Notes under the pieces: model-generated
Databases searched by the model: none
Told to the model about the DNA's origin: nothing
Seen by the model: the letters and a program-made list of their open reading frames with translations, nothing else
Part shown: positions 57,738 through 64,000 of the stretch, piece by piece
Layout: every line of letters begins with the position of its first letter
Position numbering within the stretch: position 1 is the stretch's first letter
Source: Streptococcus uberis
GTDB lineage: Bacteria > Bacillota > Bacilli > Lactobacillales > Streptococcaceae
Direction of reading: 5' to 3'
NCBI RefSeq assembly: GCF_000785785.1
Contig: NZ_JRQN01000008.1
Span: 29,280 to 93,279 of the forward strand
DNA length: 64,000 nt
Position numbers and translations under genes: made by a program

Positions 57738-59216
57738 TTATTGTCCTCCTGTAGCTAGTTGCATAACACTTTCTTGATTAGCTGTCTCACGTGATAGTTG
57801 TCCTGTTATTTTTCCTTCATGCATGACGATAATGCGATCACTAACTCCAAGAATTTCCGGTAAGTCAGAGGAAACCATAATAATGGGAACACCTCTGTCA
57901 GTCAGTTCATTCATTAATTGATAAATTTCTCTCTTGGCACCAACATCGACACCACGAGTGGGTTCATCAAGAATCAAAACTTTTGGAGCAATCCCAATCC
58001 ATTTTGCCAGTACAACTTTTTGCTGATTACCACCTGACAGATTGCCAACAACTGTCTTAGGCTGACCTGTTTTGATGCGCAAGCGATCAATCAGTTGCTG
58101 AACAAAAAGTGTACTTGTTTTTTCATCAAAAAAGCCATTTTTACTAAATTCAACGGTACTTGGCAAGGTCATGTTATCCTTAATTGAAAAATCAAGAATC
58201 AATCCTTCATCTTTACGGTTCTCCGTTAAGAAGCCAATTCCTTTTTTTATAGCCTGTACCGGATTTGTAATGGAAACTTCTTGTCCATTAATTTTAACGG
58301 TTCCAGAGACTTTTTTATCTAGTCCAAAGATAGCACGCATGACTTCTGTTCGACCAGCACCCATTAGACCAGAAAATCCAAGAATTTCACCTCTTCTAAC
58401 AGAGAATGAGACATCTTTGAACATTTCCCCTGTAAAGTTAGAAACTTCAAAAACAACTTCTCCAATTTCAGTTTGGCGTTCCGGATAATAATCCTCTAGT
58501 TCACGACCAACCATTTTTTTAACCAGTTCATGTGATGTTGTTTCAGCAGTTTTGCTAGTATCAACTACTATACCATCACGCATGACCGTCACTAAATCCG
58601 TAATTTTGAAGATTTCTTCCATACGATGAGAGATGTAAACAATTCCGACCCCTTCTTTTTTCAAGTCACTAATGACACGGAAAAGATTCTCCGTTTCGCG
58701 GTCAGTTAAGGCAGCTGTCGGTTCATCCATGATTAACAAAGATAAGTTATTAAGCAAACATTTTGCTATTTCAATCATTTGCTGTTGGCCTACCGATAGT
58801 TCTCCAATTGGTCTATCGAGAGGAATTGAGACGCCTAGCCGTTTAAAAGCTTCCAGAGCTTTTTCTTTCATTGCTTTCTGATTTAATAGACCAAAATTTC
58901 CTTTTATTTCTCTACCTAAGAATAAATTTTCTAAAACAGTCATTTCTGACCATGTATTCATCTCTTGGTGGATAAAACTAATACCAAATTCCTCTGCTTC
59001 TTGAGGATTACTAAACGTTTTTTCTTGACCATCAATTAGTATAGTACCAGTTGTTGCTGGAAAAAGACCTGTCAGTATATTCATCAAAGTCGATTTCCCT
59101 GCACCATTTTCACCCATCAAAGCATGGACCTGACCAGATTCCAAAACCAAATCAATTTTTTCAAGCACTTTATTAGTACCGAAAGTTTTGGAAATATCTT
59201 TCATTTCAATTCTCAT
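57738..59216 (-). CDS. rbsA: Ribose ABC transporter, ATP-binding protein (two domains)
   Basis: A 492-residue fused double ABC ATPase. Domain 1 has Walker A GENGAGKSTLMN (about 36-47), signature LSVGQQQMIEIAK and Walker B LLIMDEPTAALTD. Domain 2 has the degenerate Walker A GLMGAGRTEVMRAI (about 281-294), signature LSGGNQQKVVLAKW and VLILDEPTRGVDVGAK. This layout is typical of RbsA/MglA monosaccharide transporters. Its start is 11 bases after the rbsD stop. Confidence 0.95.
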   Translation of the reverse strand: MRIEMKDISKTFGTNKVLEKIDLVLESGQVHALMGENGAGKSTLMNILTGLFPATTGTILIDGQEKTFSNPQEAEEFGISFIHQEMNTWSEMTVLENLFLGREIKGNFGLLNQKAMKEKALEAFKRLGVSIPLDRPIGELSVGQQQMIEIAKCLLNNLSLLIMDEPTAALTDRETENLFRVISDLKKEGVGIVYISHRMEEIFKITDLVTVMRDGIVVDTSKTAETTSHELVKKMVGRELEDYYPERQTEIGEVVFEVSNFTGEMFKDVSFSVRRGEILGFSGLMGAGRTEVMRAIFGLDKKVSGTVKINGQEVSITNPVQAIKKGIGFLTENRKDEGLILDFSIKDNMTLPSTVEFSKNGFFDEKTSTLFVQQLIDRLRIKTGQPKTVVGNLSGGNQQKVVLAKWIGIAPKVLILDEPTRGVDVGAKREIYQLMNELTDRGVPIIMVSSDLPEILGVSDRIIVMHEGKITGQLSRETANQESVMQLATGGQ

Positions 59217-59227
59217 GAGAACCTCTT

Positions 59228-59626
59228 CTATAATGTGACTCCTGATTGCAAAATAATATTCGAATAAGGTGTATTTTCACCTGTTCTGACAACAGCTTTG
59301 ACTGCTTTATTGTGTTCTTTTAATTCTTCGTGGCTGACATAAACAACCTCGACACCTGCATCAAGTTTTGATAAAAGCACCTCTAATTGCTTAGGATTAG
59401 CCCGCTTAATTTCCTCAGCAAGAATAACTTTTTCAACTAATATATTATCAAGATAAACATCCAGAACATCTTGAAAAGATGGTGTGCCATGTGTCAATGC
59501 CAAATCAATTTTTGTCACGCCACTTGGAACTGGTAATCCCAAATCACCAACGCAAACACGATCTGTATGGCCCAAATCATCAGCTAGTTTCGCTAAATCA
59601 CTATTTAAAATTCCAGTTTTCTTCAT
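59228..59626 (-). CDS. rbsD: D-ribose pyranase
   Basis: A 132-residue enzyme that interconverts pyranose and furanose forms of ribose so RbsK can use it. MKKTGILNSDLAKLADDLGHTD contains the catalytic His 20. DLALTHGTPSF and the conserved end VVRTGENTPYSNIILQSGV follow. Its start lies 26 bases inside the end of rbsK, suggesting coupled translation. Confidence 0.95.
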   Translation of the reverse strand: MKKTGILNSDLAKLADDLGHTDRVCVGDLGLPVPSGVTKIDLALTHGTPSFQDVLDVYLDNILVEKVILAEEIKRANPKQLEVLLSKLDAGVEVVYVSHEELKEHNKAVKAVVRTGENTPYSNIILQSGVTL

Positions 59627-60512
59627 AATCTTTATGACCTTTCATTTCTTCAAGAGTTGGCATGCCACCTTGTGCACCAAATTTTTGAACAGATAAATGC
59701 GAAGCCAGAGTTGCAAAACGAATGGCTTCTTTGATTTCAAGCCCTTTTGCCAGGGCATAGCCAAAGGCTCCGTTAAAGGTATCACCAGCACCAGTTGTAT
59801 CAACAGCTTCCGCAAGTAGTGCAGGAATTTGCTCTAGCTGCTCACCATTATGATAAATAGCACCCTCTTTTCCTAAAGTCACAATTAACTTATTAGGATA
59901 ATCCTGTAAAAGGTCCTCTAAGGAGCGACCTGGAAAAAGTTCCAGACACTCATGTTGATTTGGTGTAACATAATCAACATGAGGAATCATCTCTAAATCT
60001 GTTTCTCGGGCAGGAGCAGGATTATAGAGAACTTTAACCCCTTTATCACGACAAAATGCTGCAATTGCTAAGTTTGCCTCATGTGGGATTTCGTTTTGTA
60101 AGATAAGTAAATCAGCAGATTCTATAGCTTTCCATTCACCTTCCCACTTACTGGTATCTACAAGACCATTAGCACCTGGGCAATAAATAATTCGGTTATC
60201 TTGTTCAAATAATGTGATTTGAGCAATCCCACTCGATGATGGTACCGTTCCCACATGATCCACAAAAAGATGATTCTTAGAAAGATTTTCTTTGAGTATC
60301 GGGCCAAAAGTATCTTGACCGACATTACCAAATATTTCTATCTTATCTTGACTGTTACTTAAACGACCAACTGCAACTGCCTGATTAGCACCTTTGCCAC
60401 CAGGGACCATGGAGAAGCGATCTCCAAAAACAGTTTGTCCTTCATCTGCTAGTCGACTCGTTTCCATGACTAAGTCCATGGAAATACTACCAATAATAAC
60501 AATATGACTCAT
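59601..60512 (-). CDS. rbsK: Ribokinase
   Basis: PfkB-family kinase (303 residues) that phosphorylates ribose to ribose-5-phosphate for the pentose phosphate pathway. Motifs: MVPGGKGANQAVA (about 36-48) and the anion-hole/catalytic EAVDTTGAGDTFNGAFGYAL (about 234-253) with the active Asp. NPAPAR lies in the middle. It is the second gene of the operon, one base after rbsR. Confidence 0.95.
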   Translation of the reverse strand: MSHIVIIGSISMDLVMETSRLADEGQTVFGDRFSMVPGGKGANQAVAVGRLSNSQDKIEIFGNVGQDTFGPILKENLSKNHLFVDHVGTVPSSSGIAQITLFEQDNRIIYCPGANGLVDTSKWEGEWKAIESADLLILQNEIPHEANLAIAAFCRDKGVKVLYNPAPARETDLEMIPHVDYVTPNQHECLELFPGRSLEDLLQDYPNKLIVTLGKEGAIYHNGEQLEQIPALLAEAVDTTGAGDTFNGAFGYALAKGLEIKEAIRFATLASHLSVQKFGAQGGMPTLEEMKGHKDYEENWNFK

Positions 60513-60513
60513 A

Positions 60514-61488
60514 TTATCTCCTCAAAGTTTCGCGTTCTACAAAGTGAACGGGTAATTTTATTCGTTTTTCTTCAATTGGTATATGGTTTGAAATCTTATA
60601 GATTAACTCTGCTGCATAGCGCCCCATTCGATAAGAGGGTTGATGAATAGTTGATAAGGAAGGATAAATTAATTTACTCATTAAAATATCATCGTAACCA
60701 ACTACCTGCACATCTTCAGGAATTTTTTTACCTTTTGAAAATAATTCATGAATATAAGCTATAGCGTGAATATCTGAAGGTGCAATAATAGAATCAACAG
60801 TTGGGTAATTGGTCAAATTGATTCTCGCTTCTTCAATAATATCATCAAAATCAAAGGTATGGCTTTCACTAATATGAACCATAACATTTTGGTGCGACAA
60901 ATAATTAAGGCTTGCAACATACCGTTGATTTGCAATATTGGAATGGCCTAGTGGCCCTCTAATTAAGAGGACATTTTTGGCACCTGCATCAGAAACAGCT
61001 TGTGCTGCCAATTTACCACCTTCTTCGTTATCTGCAAAGACTGCATATTCAGTATCTTCTTCTACACGGTCAACAACGACAACTGGAATGGCTAAGTTAG
61101 GGTATTTTTTCGTAAAATCATGGGTAGTTATAATGCCAGCAGCATTACTCTGAAGCAAGGTATTGATATAGTCTTCTTCTATTTTTGCGCTACCGCCAAT
61201 ATTGCCAAATAGAATCCGATAATCATGTTCTTTTAAAAATATTTCAGCTCCTCTTGCCACTCTTGGGAAAAAAGGATTCGAAATGTCAGGTAACAGTAAA
61301 CCAACTAACTGGTTCTTCTTTGTTTTCAATGACTGGGCAATCATATTTGGACTATAATTTAGTTTGTCAATAGCCTCTTTAATTCGGTCTCTTGCTTGAT
61401 CTGAAACATATCCCTTTTGTGAGATATATCTGGAAACCGTTGATTTTGAGACACCAGCTTCAGCAGCAACCTCTTTTATTGTTGACAT
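60514..61488 (-). CDS. rbsR: Ribose operon repressor, LacI family
   Basis: A 324-residue regulator with an N-terminal LacI helix-turn-helix (STIKEVAAEAGVSKSTVSRY, about 2-21) and a ribose-type ligand domain (VGLLLPDISNPFFPRVARGA, about 63-82, then VDRVEEDTEY and QVVGYDDILMSKL). It heads the rbs operon, and the two LacI-type inverted repeats in its promoter are probably its own operators, giving autoregulation released by ribose. AAAGGAGG lies six bases before the ATG. Confidence 0.93.
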   Translation of the reverse strand: MSTIKEVAAEAGVSKSTVSRYISQKGYVSDQARDRIKEAIDKLNYSPNMIAQSLKTKKNQLVGLLLPDISNPFFPRVARGAEIFLKEHDYRILFGNIGGSAKIEEDYINTLLQSNAAGIITTHDFTKKYPNLAIPVVVVDRVEEDTEYAVFADNEEGGKLAAQAVSDAGAKNVLLIRGPLGHSNIANQRYVASLNYLSHQNVMVHISESHTFDFDDIIEEARINLTNYPTVDSIIAPSDIHAIAYIHELFSKGKKIPEDVQVVGYDDILMSKLIYPSLSTIHQPSYRMGRYAAELIYKISNHIPIEEKRIKLPVHFVERETLRR

Positions 61489-61508
61489 AAGACCTCCTTT
61501 CAGAATAT

Positions 61509-61520
61509 GGAACCGTTCTC
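61509..61520. promoter_or_regulatory. LacI-type operator O2 downstream of the rbs promoter
   Basis: GGAACCGTTCTC is an imperfect inverted repeat centred on CCGTT, typical of LacI-family sites. It lies between the -10 and the rbsR start. It could bind RbsR. Confidence 0.55.
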
Positions 61521-61529
61521 ACAAATATA

Positions 61530-61558
61530 ATTGTAACCGTTTACTTTGTTCTTGTCAA
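61530..61558 (-). promoter_or_regulatory. rbs operon promoter
   Basis: On the minus strand TTGACA (61553-61558) and TACAAT (61530-61535) are 17 bases apart, with a consensus -35. It drives rbsRKDACB. Both flanking inverted repeats would overlap or follow it. Confidence 0.82.
61533..61544. promoter_or_regulatory. LacI-type operator O1 over the rbs -10 / cre-like site
   Basis: GTAACCGTTTAC is a near-perfect inverted repeat overlapping the -10. Similar sequences bind RbsR or, as a cre site, CcpA. I cannot tell which from sequence. Confidence 0.6.
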
Positions 61559-61674
61559 TTATCTTTTGTAAAAAATATAAAAAATTTAATATTACTTAAG
61601 GCATTGATTGCTTTCACTAAGTAAAGTAAGTGACTAGAATCTAGTAATAATCCAATTAATAACAAAATCTTCAA

Positions 61675-61718
61675 AAAAGAAGAGGCTAGGATCTAAATTC
61701 CCAACTTCTTCTTTTTAT
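61675..61718 (-). terminator. Imperfect hairpin after ylbL in the rbsR-ylbL gap
   Basis: AAAAAGAAGAAG...GGGA and TCC...CTTCTTTTTT pair imperfectly on the minus strand (GAGGCTAGGATCTAAATTCCCAACTTCTT region). The core resembles the AGTCTGGGAC element at 1951. It probably ends the rsmD-coaD-ylbL transcript. The rest of this 336-base gap (61489-61824) holds only the rbs promoter and AT-rich sequence in which I recognise nothing. Confidence 0.5.
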
Positions 61719-61824
61719 AGACTTAGATATAAGATGTACGTATTAATCAAGCTCTGTTATAATGCTTAACCAACTGTTAGAACTATAGTCAACTTCGCAG
61801 AACTGAGACGACAAGCTCACATTT

Positions 61825-62862
61825 CTATTTTTTAAGGTATACAATAGCATCTTCAACCGTTCGAACAGGTACTATTTTCATTTTCGTTTTTAAGACTTTG
61901 GCTGCTTCTAAAGCTTCCTTATAGTTAGTTTTCGCTTTTGGATCAGCTTTTTTAACGCGTGGATCTACTGGGTTATTAGGGACAAAGAAAATTTCTGCTC
62001 CCTCTTTTGCTGCTGCAACCACTTTAAGTCCTGCACCGCCAATATCGCCAACATTTCCTTTTTGATCAATGGTTCCAGTGCCGGCAATCACACGTCCTTT
62101 TCTCAAATCTTCCTGATTAATTTGATCTAAAATATCTAAAGTAAACATGAGACCAGCACTTGGGCCACCAACCCCCTCTGTTTTAAAAGTAATCTGCTCA
62201 TTCGTATGGACCTTCGTATGATCAGTCAAACCAATTCCAATACCATTTTTGCCATTTTTTAATTTAATAATCTTACCATTGGCAGATTTCTTCTCACCAT
62301 TGCTAGTATACTGGACACTGACCTTGTCACCCAACTTCATTGAAGCAACAAATTTAATTAAGTCTGCCGAACTCTGAAAGTTTTGATTATTGACACTTGT
62401 CACTGTGTCAGCAATATTCAAAACACCTTTTAGAGTTGAATCTTTACTAACATCAAGAACATAGACACCTAAGTAATCAAGCGAAACAGGCTTGCCAGCT
62501 TGTTTTAATGCTTGATAAATAGCCCCATTTTGTGATGTCTCCATATAAAACTGATTAATTCGCATATAATCAGCATCACTATAGCCACCAGTTGTTGCTT
62601 CTGCAGAAGAAATCTCCGTAAAGGGCGTCACCAATGCATATAGAATCTGTGCAAAAGTGGCATGACTAACACTAACAGCTACAAAATTATAAGACCCTTT
62701 TGCTTTATCTTTTTGGTTATTCACCTGCAAGACACTACGAATATCATAAGCACCACCAGGCTTTTCAATGTAATATGGTAATGGATAAAAGAGCGACAAC
62801 CCGATAGCAACAACCGCCAGAATAGACAATAACCAAATTTTTAACGTTTTATTTTTCTTCAT
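61825..62862 (-). CDS. Lon-like PDZ protease (YlbL/SepM family)
   Basis: A 345-residue membrane-anchored serine protease. One N-terminal helix (about 9-27) precedes a PDZ domain (about 130-205, ADTVTSVNNQNFQSSADL) and a Lon-type S16 domain with the nucleophile in GVGGPSAGLMFTLD (about 231-244) and the catalytic lysine in DIGGAGLKVVAAAKEGA. In S. mutans the homologue SepM trims the competence pheromone; in B. subtilis YlbL turns over division inhibitors. Which role applies here is unknown. Its start overlaps the end of coaD by 14 bases. Confidence 0.9.
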   Translation of the reverse strand: MKKNKTLKIWLLSILAVVAIGLSLFYPLPYYIEKPGGAYDIRSVLQVNNQKDKAKGSYNFVAVSVSHATFAQILYALVTPFTEISSAEATTGGYSDADYMRINQFYMETSQNGAIYQALKQAGKPVSLDYLGVYVLDVSKDSTLKGVLNIADTVTSVNNQNFQSSADLIKFVASMKLGDKVSVQYTSNGEKKSANGKIIKLKNGKNGIGIGLTDHTKVHTNEQITFKTEGVGGPSAGLMFTLDILDQINQEDLRKGRVIAGTGTIDQKGNVGDIGGAGLKVVAAAKEGAEIFFVPNNPVDPRVKKADPKAKTNYKEALEAAKVLKTKMKIVPVRTVEDAIVYLKK

Positions 62863-63340
62863 TCAACTTCTCCAAATAGGTAATCACCGACTGAGGCACT
62901 AAGCCTTCAATAGACGAATTAAAATGTATTAATTCTTTAACACGACTGGAACTAATCGGTTGCATCTGATTTCTAGCAATTAGGTAAACCGTATCAATGC
63001 TAGAATCAAGTCGATGGTTAAAGTATTCTAAATTCGATTCATACTCAAAATCAGTCGGATTACGAAGTCCTCTAACCATGTGAGTAACTCCTAATTCCTT
63101 AGCTAAGTCAACAGCTAAACGATTCTCAGTCCAAACTACAGACACATTATCATAAGCAGTTAGAGCTTGCTTTAAAACTTTTATTCGACCATCTAAATCA
63201 AGAAAGCCAATTTTGTTTGGATTATAAAAGATTCCGACATACAGCTTGTCAAAAAGCTGACTGGCACGATCAATAATATCCATATGTCCGTTTGTAACTG
63301 GATCAAAAGAGCCAGAATAAAGTCCAATTTTATTTGACAT
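62849..63340 (-). CDS. coaD: Phosphopantetheine adenylyltransferase
   Basis: Catalyses the fourth step of coenzyme A synthesis. The 163-residue protein has the nucleotidyltransferase motif GSFDPVTNGHMDII (about 10-23), YNPNKIGFLDLDGRI, GLRNPTDFEYE (about 91-101) and the ISSSRVKELI segment (about 128-137). Its start overlaps the rsmD end by 11 bases, and ylbL follows with another overlap. Confidence 0.96.
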   Translation of the reverse strand: MSNKIGLYSGSFDPVTNGHMDIIDRASQLFDKLYVGIFYNPNKIGFLDLDGRIKVLKQALTAYDNVSVVWTENRLAVDLAKELGVTHMVRGLRNPTDFEYESNLEYFNHRLDSSIDTVYLIARNQMQPISSSRVKELIHFNSSIEGLVPQSVITYLEKLNEEK

Positions 63341-63869
63341 AAACCGTTACCTTACTAATTCCATATATTTTTTCTTTCCAAATGCCAACCGAAGCTACCT
63401 CTTCTGGTAAGTCAACCGACTTATCCGTTTCACAGACAAGCATAACCTGATCCGTAAAAAGTCCGGCTTGGTCTAAGGCCTCAATGGTCTCAACAATCCC
63501 TTCCTTAGCATAAGGAGGATCAAGAAAAATCAAATCAAAAGGCTGAGCCAATTGCATTATTGCTTTCTTAGCATCCATTTTTAGGAGGGTAAATTGGTCT
63601 TCTGACTTAGTCATTTTGATGTTTTCTTGGATGATCGCTTGCGCGCCTCGGTCACGTTCCACTAAGGTAGCACTAGCCATTCCCCGAGAAACAGCTTCAA
63701 TCGAGAGCCCTCCAGAACCTGCAAAGAGATCTAGCACACGGCCGCCATCAAAGTAGGGACCAATCATATTAAACATGGCACCTCGAACCTTGTCTGAAGT
63801 CGGTCGAGTCGTTTTTCCTGGGAGGGTCTTCAAGGGACGGCCTCCAAATTCACCTGATACAATTCTCAT
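63330..63869 (-). CDS. rsmD: 16S rRNA (guanine966-N2)-methyltransferase
   Basis: A 179-residue SAM-dependent methyltransferase acting on 16S rRNA. The N-terminus MRIVSGEFGGRPLKTLPG leads to RPTSDKVRGAMFNMI (about 22-36), the SAM loop VLDLFAGSGGLSIEAVSRG (about 44-62) and the catalytic LIFLDPPY (about 111-118). It is the first gene of rsmD-coaD-ylbL. Confidence 0.95.
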   Translation of the reverse strand: MRIVSGEFGGRPLKTLPGKTTRPTSDKVRGAMFNMIGPYFDGGRVLDLFAGSGGLSIEAVSRGMASATLVERDRGAQAIIQENIKMTKSEDQFTLLKMDAKKAIMQLAQPFDLIFLDPPYAKEGIVETIEALDQAGLFTDQVMLVCETDKSVDLPEEVASVGIWKEKIYGISKVTVYVK

Positions 63870-63922
63870 AGTCCCTATTATAACAAATTTATAGTCCCAG
63901 CAAAGGATTTTTCACTGAAAAA

Positions 63923-63978
63923 AGCTAGAGTACTCTAGCTCAGAGTGAAGACAAAGTAGTTTTCCTACTGGTTTGTCT
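63923..63978. repeat. Double-hairpin repeat, copy B
   Basis: A perfect 18-base palindrome AGCTAGAGTACTCTAGCT (63923-63940) is followed by CTCAGAGTGAAGACAAAGT (63938-63956), the same 19 bases found in copy A at 10256-10305 in the opposite orientation. A second hairpin follows (AAGACAAA ... TTTGTCTT with inner GTAG/CTAC pairs). On the minus strand the palindrome is followed by TTTTTT, so it may also terminate a gene entering from the right of the window. Confidence 0.6.
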
Positions 63979-64000
63979 TTTCTTATATTCATATATTACG

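Noticed and set aside
58171..58488. 105-codon plus-strand open frame opposite rbsA
   Set aside because: Antisense shadow of the second ATPase domain.

Overview
The window is a low-GC (roughly 36 %), gene-dense chromosomal segment from a streptococcus. Gene content and order point to the pyogenic group, with Streptococcus parauberis or S. uberis as my best guesses: murF-ddl-recR-pbp2b, gpmA/pyrD/pmtA, recN-argR-tlyA-ispA-xseBA, the ylm/sepF/divIVA division cluster next to a T-box-controlled ileS, murD-murG-divIB, typA, and an rbsRKDACB operon. The species is inferred, not proven. Almost everything lies on the minus strand. The plus-strand exceptions are pyrD, clpE, the NUDIX gene, the DUF1827 gene and a short prepilin-peptidase gene. 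I see no tRNA, rRNA, prophage, intact insertion sequence or CRISPR array.

Layout. 1-6000: tail of a membrane protein, then wall synthesis (murF, ddl, pbp2b) and recR. 6000-9000: formate/nitrite channel, niacin transport with its repressor (niaX, niaR), gpmA. 9000-13000: pyrD, a repeat-bearing intergenic region, a 60-residue membrane protein, a P1B-4 metal-efflux ATPase (pmtA) behind two Per boxes, and hup. 13000-22600: ypmS, SGNH hydrolase, degV, recN, then an overlapping argR-tlyA-ispA-xseB-xseA run, and nnrD-folD. 22600-27300: ferrous iron uptake (feoA, feoB, a Cys-rich mini-protein), an amino-acid ABC transporter and a DUF1797 gene. 27400-31000: clpE behind CIRCE and CtsR sites, NUDIX, DUF1827. 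31000-46100: ileS with T-box, divIVA, ylmH, ylmG, sepF, ylmE, ftsZ, ftsA, divIB, murG, murD, a DUF3165 protein and typA. 46200-55700: rhodanese-like protein, glcK, yqgQ, an A24 peptidase fragment, a heterodimeric ABC exporter, vanZ-like, rlmN, yutD, 5'-nucleotidase. 55700-61600: ribose operon. 61800-64000: Lon-like PDZ protease, coaD, rsmD and a repeat.

The most striking property is technical. Nine genes (recR, nnrD, an ABC permease, clpE, ileS, ylmE, ftsZ, divIB, glcK) carry small indels, ten in all, and nine of the ten are deletions, mostly in short runs of one base. Several of these genes are normally essential, and restoring a base or two gives the family's normal length and sequence each time. 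Sequencing or assembly error is therefore much more likely than gene decay. I annotate these as full-length genes with a note.

The regulatory sites are informative: tandem Per boxes at pmtA, an 18-bp-arm palindrome between niaX and niaR, CIRCE plus CtsR at clpE, an isoleucine T-box at ileS, and LacI-type operators at rbsR. I do not see a convincing new multi-gene system. The best candidates for something undescribed are a hairpin-containing repeat present at both ends of the window, a short protein-like reading frame beside one copy, a small membrane protein with its own promoter next to pmtA, and a stand-alone catalytic half of a prepilin peptidase.
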